Below the pieces are notes generated by a model, which searched no databases, was not told the DNA's origin, and saw only the letters and a list, made by a program, of their open reading frames with translations. From Chondrus crispus (lineage: Eukaryota > Rhodophyta > Florideophyceae > Gigartinales > Gigartinaceae), in assembly GCF_000350225.1 (NCBI RefSeq), contig NW_005178809.1, positions 909,771 through 973,770 of the forward strand: 64,000 nt of DNA, in the 5' to 3' direction. Every line of letters begins with the position of its first letter. Position 1 is the stretch's first letter. Below are positions 44,203-54,889 of the stretch, in pieces. A program made the position numbers and the translations under genes.

Positions 44203-44980
44203 AAGTAACCTTACCATCTAGACCATCATCGAGCTTGCCGCTACATGTTAGACAGCCATTTATGGTTATGAAGAAGTAACCTTACCATCTAGATGATGGT
44301 CTAGATGGTAAGGTTACTTCTTCACAAACGCTGGCAAAGTACCCCCCGTGCGGGATCGCTCTTGACAATTAATAGATGACATCGGCAGTCACTTACTTAA
44401 GATAACAGCGAGCTGAGACCGGTACTGTACTTTTTTGTGAATTAATTGAAGGATTATTTTGCAATACTCTTTCTCGCAGTGTGGTATTTCATAAATGTGG
44501 AAAGGTTTGCTTACAAATGCAGTGTGCTCGTGTTATCACATAAAGAACTTGCACGGGGAGATGGCGGGTGGAAGGTCCGATTGAAAAATGCATCATGAGC
44601 ACTCAGCAGTGGACAAAAAAAAAAAAAAAGGTTCCTGCACATGAAAGTCACCCAAAAAAAACTTTGTCAAGATACCACGTGTAACTCTCCTCAGAAATAA
44701 TTTTGGGCGAGGTGAGCATTCGACGAATATGGGCAAATCATTCCATTGCGTGCGGCTACACTGTACACGGCCTCTTGTCCGCATGGGCCGTACGTCCTGT
44801 CTTGTTCTTAACGAGCTCCGCTACTCTGTTCTTTTTACACCATCCATGACGCGCAAGTATGGAAATGTCTTGCCGCGTGCACAACAATCAGAGATTGAAA
44901 AGCTTCAGTATCTTACAACAATGCGATACGGCAGAAGATATTCATTTGCTGACCCGCTCTCCGCACAGCCCTCACAGTGT
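44203..44980. other. 778-bp spacer of the inverted repeat with a 24-bp hairpin
   Basis: At 44270-44323 two perfect 24-base arms (GAAGAAGTAACCTTACC...) enclose a 6-base loop. A third copy of the arm lies at 44201-44222, right at the end of the left inverted-repeat arm. An A15 run and AT-rich sequence follow. No gene is seen. Confidence 0.8.
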
Positions 44981-45466
44981 CTTGGAAGACGGGCCAGGGC
45001 CGCATCTCTCTCCCACGAACTCTCGGCGTTACAGTGCCTCGCGTGTCCGCCTCCGCACAGATAGCGAGCGATCCCATCGGATTGCAGCAGAATGGGAACC
45101 ATCCATGGGCGATTCACTGCTAAAATGTGGATATTTTCAGCCATTCTTTTTAGGAACACCGTTCTCTTGCAGAGGCACATCATACAAGACTATATGGCAC
45201 TTTACGCCTTCCTAATTGTTTGTTGCACACTGGTTTTCTCTGTCACAATGAATAATCAAATAAACATCATTTCTGATTTACAAAGGCATTATACACACCA
45301 CTGTTGTCGATCATGTTGATCGTCTACGTTCATCATTGCGTGCCGCCGCAGACGCCGCGACGCAAGGCAGTCAACAAATATGCCTTGTTGTCAATCCTCG
45401 CTGCCCTTTTCGGATGTCTGTGGCGCTAAGGTTAGTGCTGGAACCACCGGAGTTAGCCACCTCGAG
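44981..45466 (-). repeat. 486-bp inverted repeat, right arm
   Basis: Reverse complement of 43717-44202. It is bounded outside by CTCGAG, as is the left arm. I found no matching target duplication in the flanks (CAAAC versus CCAAA). Confidence 0.92.
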
Positions 45467-48093
45467 CCAAAAGGACCACAACTGGTTGTGGTGCGTACAA
45501 GGAACTCGGGGAGAGGGGCGGTGGCTCAAGGGAGCGGGCGTCGCAGGGGAGCGGGCGTCGCAGGGGAGCGGACGTCGCAGGGGCGCTCGGGTTCCAACAC
45601 CGAAACAGAGTATTGCTACTACTGTACTGGCATGCACCCCCGGAACCAGACGGCGCCCCGTTGTGCATACTGTATCTACTGTAGTTTCCCTACTGCAGTA
45701 GGGAAACTACAGTAGATACAGTAAATCGGGGCCGGCCTGTGGCCTTATTTCGGGTCAATCAGTCTCGATTGAGGCAGTCTCGATTGAAGCAGTCTCAACT
45801 GTTGGAGATACAACTACGACCGACAGAATGTATCAACTATGGCATGCATCGCTACAGAGAATTGTAGTTTAAGGTAATCTGGATTCATCTAGAAAAGATG
45901 ATCCACTACGGAAATTGGTGACTGGTTAGAAAGCTGTGCTACATTGCTGGATGAATAACCCAGGCATTTGTACCACATCTGCATTTCTACAAGATCGGAC
46001 CTTTGGTCTTATGTCTGACGTTATGGATGAAACTGGGAACTGTTCTAGATAATATTGAGTAGACTGTTTCTACGACCACAAAGAACCATCCTATACGACA
46101 CTTAAAATTAGTATACAGTAAATAGTACTGCAGTCCGTGGACCCGAAGAGATAAAAGTATCGATCATCTTAACCATCTCCTCATATATTTCCAAACATCA
46201 ACACTCCATCCCGTTGATTATAAAACTATTGGTATCCTGGCATTCCTGGCATGGCGGTTACCGCTACCCAGGTTTTGAATTTTGAGGAGCGAGACTAGGA
46301 AACGGAAGTACAGTAACGGTACAGTATGTGCGCATATCGTAGTTTAGGAAGACTCGTCGAGGGGGTCTGGATTTTGTTTCTGTCTCACGAGATACTCTTT
46401 AGCTGTTCGGACCCGTGAAAAACTGTGTAACTGAATTTCTCCTTTTTGTTGACTTTCTCCCTTGATACTGTAGCGGAGAGACAGATTAGGAGGAAATACC
46501 TTTCCAAACGATTTTTGAAAAAAAACAAAACAAAAAAAAACACATTTCGCAGCCTGCCAATTTTTATCGTTCTCCTGCACGCGGTTTTGTTGGTACTCGA
46601 CAGCAGCTACATCCGGGAAGCTCGCAGTGATGCTCAGAACCCACAGAGACTCCCCCTGATGTAGTTCATGTCCGTATCCTGTCCTGTATCTGGAGGGAAA
46701 GTCCTGAGCGGAAGACGGCTCAAAGTACAATTTGCGATTAGCTGAAGCTCGGCTATATGATCGAATACGGTAAGCAAGCACAAAACAAGCACAACATGAC
46801 TCACTGTTTCTGTGCGGTGGGCTCCCCCTTCCAAGACATATGGGCGATCGACGAGCTTCCAGTGACAAAAAAGTGGAAGAGATGACAGTTCTTCTAAACA
46901 GATTGGCTGCATTCGTAATGTACTAAATTGCTTTCCATAGCGCTGCACCCAATCTACTGTATCTACAGTAGCTTCGAGCGCTACAATTTGTAGCCTACTT
47001 GAAAAAATGATTCCCATTAAAACAATGTCTCGAGCTATTGGAGGACTTCATGGATTGTATTGGAGACAAGGACGGCAACAATGCTCCGAAGAAAAGATGT
47101 GCGGTTCCGTTTACAATGCCCATCTGCAAAAGGGGTGCCGTGCAACGCGTTTCTATTTCAACTTAGACGAGAGCAGATATCCATGTTTGAGTGAATTTCT
47201 GTCTGTATCCAGCACCTGCTGCCAATGGAATAGAAAACAGAGAAGTTAGCGGTGCTTGGTCGTGCCCCTAGGAGTCGCAGGCAAATCTCAAGAGCTGTTC
47301 ATTGGTACATGTTTGTGACACGCAATCCTTAGAGAGGCCCTCTATACAAAGGGTGCATATACCGTACTGGGAATATCCAATTTGACGTAGGACAGAGTGT
47401 CGAGGGCCGTGTTGGTCACGTCTGAATGGCGGAAAACTGATAACTGTAAGACAGCAAGGAGAGCACCCTCCGCGCAGCCTACCAATGAGACGACTTGGCA
47501 GTCATCTAGTACCACGAGAGTCACCGCACTCATGTGATGAGATTTTGTCATGGCAATCATCGGCCCCCTTCTCAGGCCTTGCTTTTTGACACCACCCCCT
47601 TCGCTTACAAATTTACACCTTCTGCCCGAACCCGCGATTTCATTAAATCAAGTTTTTGCGCGCAATTGCGCGCAAAAACTGCCAGATAATGCTGCAAAAT
47701 GAAAAAATCACCACTTCGGCCTTCTTCAGGCGACCCACCGATAATCGCGATCAACCATCGAAATCGAGATCCCCCATGCCTTCCTAGGGTCCCTGTAGCC
47801 CATCTCCATCATGGCGATGTAACGTGTAAGTCGTGGCTACCATTGTCTGAAGTCGTTTCTTCATGAAGAATCATGAAGTTTCTCAGTTTCTGCATGAATA
47901 AACAAGCAAAAAGCAAAAATGAAAAAACAACCCGAAATCGCGGGCCCGAACTCACCAACACTCGATGACGCCCTGATTTAATGCAACACTCCACCGCGAC
48001 CCTCAACTGCAGATTCCGATCCCTTCTTCCTCGGCATGATCACCTGCTCTCAGCTCTCACCCGCAATCCGCCCCACAACGCCTCCAACGCACT
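45467..48093. other. intergenic; tandem repeat, long hairpins, no supported gene
   Basis: Three 17-bp units (GAGCGGGCGTCGCAGGG) lie at 45532-45582. A perfect hairpin with 26-bp arms and a TGCA loop is at 45668-45723. A smaller CTACTGTA/TACAGTAG hairpin is at 46954-46971. A perfect 30-bp palindrome is at 47651-47680. A 174-codon minus frame (46868-46344) shows no domain and may be old transposon debris. Confidence 0.6.
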
Positions 48094-49728
48094 ATGTCCG
48101 CCGACTCTAAGCTCGCCAAGTTTGTCGAGCTCTTCGATGAGACGGGCTTGCCGTACTTCGCCGCCAACGTCCTCTCCATCAAGGAAAAGCACCGCCCCAC
48201 CACTGTGTTCGAGAAAACAGACAACATGTGCTCCTTTCTCTCTGAGACTCTTGTCATCCGCCCCCGCGCCACGGGCACTTTTTCGGGCGACCTTACCTCG
48301 AGAGATGACTTGATTCTCGCCGCCCTCTCCTTGTTTCTCGTCTTGCTCATCGAAAGCATACTCACCACCATCTTGCTCAGGACTTCCAGTGGCACGGTTA
48401 ACAACACCCGATTTTCCATCAAACAGTTTGTTCAGCTGTGCCGGGAGTTTCGCTTTCACTATGCCTTCAGAGGGCACCGCCGGGAGAAAGGGAAGCGGAA
48501 AAGCGGAATCAATTTTCCACTGCTGATTGCTTCTGTTTTCATTCTCTTCTTCTCAGCCGGTCTCCAAATCTTCGTCCTATATCTTACAACTCCTATGCTG
48601 GTCGACGTCACCAATGAGACTGTATCCTTGTCCCATTCGCAAAATGAAAATCCCAGCTGGGATGAAATCATGCAGAGGGGACCTATGGGCACGAAGAGAC
48701 CATGCACAGCCCTCACTTTGGTTTCCTTGTATAGCCAAGAATTAGAACAAGGCTCAACCCAAATCAGCCCATGTCTTGTATCTAGCTTACCGCAAGAGAC
48801 GGGTTCCGAAGCTCGTTTCGAAACGGTCACCGACCCCGTCAATCTCACCTTCGCATCTCAAGTTCATGACTATGGTACTGAGCATTCCCTGACCATTGGT
48901 GACCGGAGCGTCACATTCTTTTCCCGCGTACATTACAGACTGGGGGACGATAAACCCCGTCTCATGAAAACTCGGGGTCAATTATTCGTAAGGGACGAAG
49001 AAATTGTTAAGCACCTCCACAAGCAATATGTTGCATATCTTTTCACGGCTTACCAAAGGGAGACGGAAGACAATTCAACAATCAACCTACAAAAGCTAAA
49101 CAAACTGAAATTCAAATTTTCCGCCAAGAATGGCGAAGACGTGAATATTGTTCAAATTAATACTCGTCAAAGGTTTGTGCGCGTCTCCTCAACGGTATTC
49201 ACTACTACAGTTGAGGCAGTTCTTCCGCGTGGCATGCCGGCCTTTCGCATGGCAGACATGACTCTCAAGGCCTCAGCAGCAGTCACTACCGCTGCCCCTG
49301 ACACGCGCGATCTCATAATGGGCTCTGCAAATACATTTGCTCTTACGGCTGTGATGTGGCGCGAGACGGCGAGGACGCTCAACTGGGCCACACTACTCAT
49401 CACCTGCGGAGTGGCGCTCTTCTTTCTCACTATCATGCGTATTTTTCTGAAGCCGACTGCATCAGCAGAAATTGCAGCCGTGTGGATGTCGACTGCTATG
49501 TTGTCTGCCGCTCAGAAACATGATGGTCCAGAAGAAGTTGACACGGTAGAACTGTCCATGCACACGTCATTCTCCGCGGATTTCGGAGGGCTCTCTTCCA
49601 GTTTCGAAGAAGGTGTCTCCTCGAATTTCGGAGAAGGCGCACAGTCGAGTTACGAGGAAGGTATCTCCTCAGGTGTCGGAGAAGAATTCATCTCAGGCTC
49701 CGGTGGCGTTGCCTCACGTCGTTCTTGA
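48094..49728 (+). CDS. three-pass membrane protein, unknown family (paralogue 2)
   Basis: 544 residues, homologous over its whole length to the protein at 40930-42444. Hydrophobic segments lie at about 72-95, 142-165 and 433-455 (LLITCGVALFFLTIM). The intervening region carries N-x-S/T sites and the shared HDYGTEHSLTIGD-type block. It is about 40 residues longer than its paralogue because of a C-terminal Ser/Gly/Glu tail of degenerate 10-residue repeats (SSSFEEGVSS, SSYEEGISS). The two genes are transcribed away from each other across the inverted repeat. No known family was recognised. Confidence 0.78.
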   Translation: MSADSKLAKFVELFDETGLPYFAANVLSIKEKHRPTTVFEKTDNMCSFLSETLVIRPRATGTFSGDLTSRDDLILAALSLFLVLLIESILTTILLRTSSGTVNNTRFSIKQFVQLCREFRFHYAFRGHRREKGKRKSGINFPLLIASVFILFFSAGLQIFVLYLTTPMLVDVTNETVSLSHSQNENPSWDEIMQRGPMGTKRPCTALTLVSLYSQELEQGSTQISPCLVSSLPQETGSEARFETVTDPVNLTFASQVHDYGTEHSLTIGDRSVTFFSRVHYRLGDDKPRLMKTRGQLFVRDEEIVKHLHKQYVAYLFTAYQRETEDNSTINLQKLNKLKFKFSAKNGEDVNIVQINTRQRFVRVSSTVFTTTVEAVLPRGMPAFRMADMTLKASAAVTTAAPDTRDLIMGSANTFALTAVMWRETARTLNWATLLITCGVALFFLTIMRIFLKPTASAEIAAVWMSTAMLSAAQKHDGPEEVDTVELSMHTSFSADFGGLSSSFEEGVSSNFGEGAQSSYEEGISSGVGEEFISGSGGVASRRS

Positions 49729-50505
49729 ACAGACTCGGAAGTCGTGTCGTGTACAACAACGAGTAACATCGAAGAGAAAGTGACCAGCGGTGGTCAGCTG
49801 GCATTGACGATAGGGCAAGCTATTCTAATTTTTAGTTAAAATGTTCATATTTTTAGGCAAAACTTGTACAGTGCCAAGCTAGCAGTTTCACAATAGAGAA
49901 AAGTCGCAAAGACGCGGGCACAGGCGAACGAGCCAATAATATGCCTAGAAAACGCCCCGCATACTACAGGTATACGCACGATTTGTACTCACTGGACGCC
50001 GACGATGACGCTGTCAAAGCTCTAACTACACATAAGTTGGATTGTACGCGCGCGCATTTTTGCATTTGTGCGATACACATTTAACCTAGCATGGGGTCGC
50101 CCGTCCGAGAAAACGGCGCGTTCTTTGTGCACAAAGCGCCGTTTGCGACTTATAAAATCCCGATTTGGTGAACACAATTTGCGATTTTAGGATTTCAGGA
50201 GGCGCCCAGTGCCTATCGAGAAGAACATATATATTGCTCTCCAGCAACAAACTCGTTTGTGGCCATAGGCTTCAGTATTCTTTGATCGATGAAATAAGGA
50301 CGCTTTCGTTGCTACGTCGGATTTCAAAGTAATGCATACGAGAGAAGCGTTTATTCACAAGCAAGGGTCGTCTGAGAAACTCATCCTATGCATTAGTGTA
50401 GCAGGTCGAAGGAAGTGTACCTTATGTCTCATGCCCTAATGCAGGCACATTTTAGCGAAATGTAAATGCTGGAAGGTAACTACGGGTGAATTGGGCAATC
50501 TTTGC
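49729..50505. other. intergenic, no gene seen
   Basis: Contains ACGGCGC/GCGCCGT-type inverted phrases near 50111-50143 and AT-rich sequence. No coding support. Confidence 0.4.
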
Positions 50506-51735
50506 CTAATTCATGGAGTTGCTATCCGAAGATGAAACCACCTCATCGTCGAACGAGTTGTCAATTACGTCATTTAGCAAGCTCTTCAACTCATTGTATG
50601 GAGGAGTGTCGACTGAAATTGATCTCTCGAGAACTGCGAAATATCTTTTCATTTCTTGTGGAACACCACTGAAAAATGATGACTCTCCGAGGGCAACAGC
50701 TCTCTTCAACAGCATACAAAGATTGTTGTCCACTGAATTTTCTTTGTCTTCCTCCATCCAAGGAAGCGTTCCTTTCAACAAGTATAGCAGTACGTATCCA
50801 AGGGATTCTAAATCACTCAGTCTGCAATGAGAGTACCCCTCGTGTGCTTTCCGAGGTGCAAAGTGCAGAGTGCCACGAAATTCATATCCTCGCTCCACGA
50901 TGACTGAGCCAGTGTCAGCGTCTCGAACTGCGCAGCTTAAATCGAAATCAGTGAGATGCCATGCACCATCTCCTCGCACTCCTGACAGGATGTTTGCCGG
51001 TTTTACGTCGCAGTGCAAAACATTTATGCTGTGCAAGACCTCGATTCTTCTCAGGATCTCAATTCCTATTTTCATTACAGCACTGACAGGCATCCTTCCA
51101 CAGAATGAATAATGCAGGTCATGGAGAGAGGGCCCTAAGCGCTCCATCACCAAAACCTCATATATTCCGTAGCGTCCAAAATGATGTACTTTTGGAAAAT
51201 CTAGTGTCGCACCGACTGATTCGGACAGTTTTTCAAGCTCCTCATAAATCGAAAATTCAGCTCCAGTGGTTGGTATCTGACTAGTATCCTTTCCCAGCTT
51301 TGCGGCAACTACTTCCCCAGTAAATAGGTCTATAGCCTCACAGACGTACGCCGAGCCCCCTTCTCCCAAAACTCCCGTGATCTGCCATTGATTTTTGATG
51401 GGTCCAAGTCGTGACACATAACTTTCAAAGCTTTCTTGAGGTTTCTTCTTGTTTTCGTATCGCTCCAGGGGTACCATCAAGAGTTGAGCAGCCTGTCTAA
51501 TCTCAAAGGCTTTCAAGTCTTTCGTCTTCTCTTCAAGCATTTCGGAAAGTAGTCGATACGTCTCCCTCGCTTCCTGCAATCTGGCTTCAGCTTTCTCATA
51601 ATCTTCATCAGCGTCACCTTCAGCCGCTAGTAGTATTCCTCCAAACTCTGAGCAGTTCACATCATTAACGTAACTTTCTTCGTAAACTCTAGCTACATCT
51701 TTCGCAGTATGAGATCTGTCTTCCTGCATAGCCAT
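50506..51735 (-). CDS. CK1-like protein kinase, catalytic residues kept (paralogue C)
   Basis: 409 residues. An acidic, helix-prone N-terminus (about 30-85) precedes a CK1-type domain: GEGGSAYV, VVAAK (about 144), HCDVKPANIL (about 241; Asp kept, Arg of HRD replaced by Cys), DFD (about 262; metal-binding Asp kept, Gly replaced) and RLSDLESLGYVLL-KGTLPW. With Lys and both Asp present it is the only one of the three paralogues likely to be catalytic. The C-terminus is a Ser/Asp-rich tail (EVVSSSDSNS). A TATA-like box lies about 100 bp upstream. Confidence 0.83.
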   Translation of the reverse strand: MAMQEDRSHTAKDVARVYEESYVNDVNCSEFGGILLAAEGDADEDYEKAEARLQEARETYRLLSEMLEEKTKDLKAFEIRQAAQLLMVPLERYENKKKPQESFESYVSRLGPIKNQWQITGVLGEGGSAYVCEAIDLFTGEVVAAKLGKDTSQIPTTGAEFSIYEELEKLSESVGATLDFPKVHHFGRYGIYEVLVMERLGPSLHDLHYSFCGRMPVSAVMKIGIEILRRIEVLHSINVLHCDVKPANILSGVRGDGAWHLTDFDLSCAVRDADTGSVIVERGYEFRGTLHFAPRKAHEGYSHCRLSDLESLGYVLLYLLKGTLPWMEEDKENSVDNNLCMLLKRAVALGESSFFSGVPQEMKRYFAVLERSISVDTPPYNELKSLLNDVIDNSFDDEVVSSSDSNSMN

Positions 51736-53623
51736 GTTTTCTTACCCACGGTTCTAAGCTCCAGATGTATTTGGAGATGAGTGTTTGGTATTTGTGAGAA
51801 TTCCTTGCTGCTTTTGCAATCACTTGAGAGAACCATTTATACAGAATTGAGTTGGCAACGAAATAATAACGGGAACGATAGGCTAATACGTTTATAAATT
51901 TGTTCTCCCTTTTGGGTCTCAAAATCAGAGCGACATAATAATATTTAAGCGAGTGTTGCGACCGCTCTTGTAACCGCAGTTCAGACGAATATGCCATATG
52001 CGTAAACGAACAGGAAATGAACGGACGTGTCGTCCAGTAACAACAGAAAAAACTGCTCGCATAGATGACCATTTAAAGAGTCAAAATACTCCCTACGAAA
52101 CTCGCCTTGTCTTGTACCATTGTTTCCAGTCGCCCTTAAATGCACGCAGCACGATTTTTCAAACATTCTTTCTGTGGAAAAAAAAGATTTGATATTTCAT
52201 TTTATTTCTTTTCAACTTTGATGGCTGCGGTTTCATTTTTCTTTGGTAGATCGACTCGTTTTAACTTTTTTTTCTAAAGTTGGAACCGAATAGAAAGCCC
52301 TCAATGCAACGTTTCTATGCTACTGGCATAAAATTAGCTCTTAGGAAAATGCTTACTGTAAGTGGATCTTTTCTTTTGAACACCTTTATATGCATCAACG
52401 AGTTGGCTTTCACCTATAATCGACAAGCAAATGCTTCACCGGTGGTGATGGCCTTCTGGTTTCATAAAACATAAGTGAAATCGCCAGTTTGGTTGTCTAG
52501 AAAAAATAAAATAACTTTTGTCCTCATATGAGGACGAACGGTCTGATAGACACTAGAGCCGATTCTCCTGACCCCTTGACCTCCCCACATGCTACTTTTC
52601 GTTTCATTGCAATGAAACCATCTGTGCCTGGTGGCCTAACTTTTCTTCAGCTACAAAAACCTTCGAACCGGAGCCATCATCATCTACTTCCAAAGATAAA
52701 CTACTTTTTTGCCATTGCGCGAACGCATCACCCTGCAGGACCGTACCCGATCAGTCTTCTTTATGGCACACTTGCGCCTGTGGGTATCTTCATTCATGTC
52801 CTCCAGGTTCATTACGCACTGACCCCAAACACATCACTTGCTTTTTTGCCCACCGAGACAGACTTTTGAAATGTCATACAAATTGCCAGCGATTGGTAGA
52901 TCTATCATCGAACTGGTCCAAGAAAGCCTCTCCGAGGGCGACGCTATGGGCCACTTCATGCTTACTGTTTTGTGCTGTCCCCACATGATTCTGAACACGT
53001 CGAGCTTATCGAAAGGCTCCTTGTTTACACCATCAATGGCGCGCAGTCAAGAGACATTGCGAGATTATACCTATTTGCTTCTTTCCTACCGCAAGTGCAG
53101 CGTTGCTCATGCGTTGCAACATTAGAAGTGAAGCAACCACGACGTTTCTTCGATACCCGAAAAGGAATTTCTATGTAAACGTAGATACTGTATGTACATT
53201 ACTTCTCTCAAGGCTTAAACATCACACGCGTGATTAAATTAACCACAATCACGCCCACACCTCTTCCCCCCTCCAATCTTTGCTTCTAGCTAAGTCGGCT
53301 TTCCATACTATTTCGTAATTTTGATCATACTAGTCACTACCGTCGTTTTGAGATTCTGAGCAAACGTGCTTTTCTCAGCCGGTACCAGTTCACTGCTGCC
53401 TCCAAATTGTTTAAAACCACTTTCCAGGAGAAGTGCAAAATATATCAATTTTCTGTCGGCATCTTGGATAAAAAGGATTATCTGGTCAGTTCCTGACAAC
53501 GCCAAAAAGTATAACGTCCTACTAAACGTACTAAGGTTTGATGCATTCGTTTTTGAGTCAAGAAAGGTGAAAGGAATATTTTATGAATGAAAACAAACAA
53601 GAATACCTATCTCGGGGCACCTA
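51736..53623. other. intergenic, no supported gene
   Basis: CTGTATAAATGG (minus strand, 51833-51844) is the probable TATA-like box of the kinase at 51735. Open frames at 52528-52869 and 52838-53178 have no domain; a short stretch (TTTACACCATC-ATG-CGCGCA, about 53020-53045) resembles 44838-44862 in the inverted-repeat spacer, hinting at a shared decayed repeat. Confidence 0.45.
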
Positions 53624-54889
53624 TCACTCCCTCATGTCTCGTACTTTTTCGAAAGCCACGGTTTCGGCGACAAGGTTCTGAATAACTGGACCGTAAATAA
53701 CAATTTCCTTCCCTCGCAAGATTGCCTCGTTGAGAATATTTGATCCATTTACCCACGTTTTATGCGGATGCTTCAAGTCTGCACTCTCGCTGCATTCTGC
53801 TTGATTTTCTGGGGGTGGAATGGAATCAGCACCATAAGAAGTAGTTGCGAACATGTTTTCGGAACCTGTCCGAAGCGAGTTTCCACATTCTTTGCAAGTT
53901 CCTGCGTGAAGCGGGTCTTCTTTCCTAATGAAACTCACGCTTGGGTCTGTGGGTTTCAAACCACTGTGTCCAGATATTGCTTTGCATGGTATAGAAGAAG
54001 GACTGGAGAATGAATCGGTCGATTCGGCTGGTGTGCTTTCTTTTGATTGTGACTCATAAAGTACATGAACCGGTGGAATTATGTGCTCATCCTGTGGGTT
54101 ATCCGCCTTGGAAGTGACAGACGCATCGAAGAGATGATTTCCGTCCAATACTGATTTCTTCTCAAAGAAGTCTTTTGCTTGGATGCCAAATGGCATGTGT
54201 AGACAAGCCGTGCCTTCCGATTGCGTCGAATCCTTTTTTCGGGGTTGAAGAGATATCTCTATGGGTGAGCTGATGTCTTCTGGTGAGGCTGGTAATGGAG
54301 GATCGCTTTTGCCCTCTAAAGAAGAATTCAAACGCACGGGCAGGACTTCCATATTGAAGTTGCCAAGCTCTCGTAGAATGCTTTCATCGCTACTCTCTGA
54401 AATACATGGGGCGGAAGCCTGTAGCAAATCCTCCTGCGTAGGGAGCCAGATCGGCGGCTTTCCAATATTTGCAGGTGGGTATGACCATAAGCCTTGCACT
54501 GGCTCTGAAAGTTTTGTCTGAGCATCGAGTTCCGGAGAAAACGTTTTCTGGCACTTTCCATCATAGGGGCATGGTTGGCTTCTGTCATGATCTTGAGGAT
54601 GAACTGCAAAGCGAGCCTGATTAACACAATCGACGTTAGAAGGTGTCGTTTTTCCATGAGCACGGTTTTTGGCAATGGTGCTCAAGGGAATGCGGAGTTT
54701 CAATGGAGGACTACAGGATGGATAGTCCTTGAAGGTCCCTGAGTCTTCCGAATTGTCTCTCCGTGAGGTCTTCCGGAAAGGCAGCCGAGGAAGGCGTCTG
54801 ACATGGGAACGCATTCTTCGGCCTTCGCCTGCATTGCGATGCAATAGGTTCTTTGTGCGAATCTTTTGCCTGAGAGATGGAAATGTCAT
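53624..54889 (-). CDS. unknown 421-residue protein D, basic N-terminus, C-terminal GP-IQ motif
   Basis: I chose ATG 54889 because a TATA-like CTATATTTAA (54931-54940, minus) lies 42-50 bp before it; the frame remains open upstream to 55081 but without an ATG. Residues 1-60 are strongly basic (Arg/Lys/His), perhaps nucleic-acid or nuclear-import related. The middle is Ser/Pro-rich and probably disordered, with a CPYDGKC and a CKECGN pair of Cys motifs. The last 40 residues are hydrophobic and end with KEIVIYGPVIQNLVAETV, which matches the C-terminus of the protein at 58387. No known family was recognised. Confidence 0.65.
   Translation of the reverse strand: MTFPSLRQKIRTKNLLHRNAGEGRRMRSHVRRLPRLPFRKTSRRDNSEDSGTFKDYPSCSPPLKLRIPLSTIAKNRAHGKTTPSNVDCVNQARFAVHPQDHDRSQPCPYDGKCQKTFSPELDAQTKLSEPVQGLWSYPPANIGKPPIWLPTQEDLLQASAPCISESSDESILRELGNFNMEVLPVRLNSSLEGKSDPPLPASPEDISSPIEISLQPRKKDSTQSEGTACLHMPFGIQAKDFFEKKSVLDGNHLFDASVTSKADNPQDEHIIPPVHVLYESQSKESTPAESTDSFSSPSSIPCKAISGHSGLKPTDPSVSFIRKEDPLHAGTCKECGNSLRTGSENMFATTSYGADSIPPPENQAECSESADLKHPHKTWVNGSNILNEAILRGKEIVIYGPVIQNLVAETVAFEKVRDMRE

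Noticed and set aside
43864..45319. Duplicate 75-residue proteins in the inverted-repeat arms
   Set aside because: Identity comes from the repeat itself; no start context or domain supports coding.
46344..47249. Gene or THAP-like transposon fragment
   Set aside because: The Cys/His spacing did not fit and frames are short; left as unexplained debris.
52528..53178. Two overlapping small plus-strand genes
   Set aside because: No motifs; part resembles sequence in the inverted-repeat spacer, so decayed repeat is likelier.
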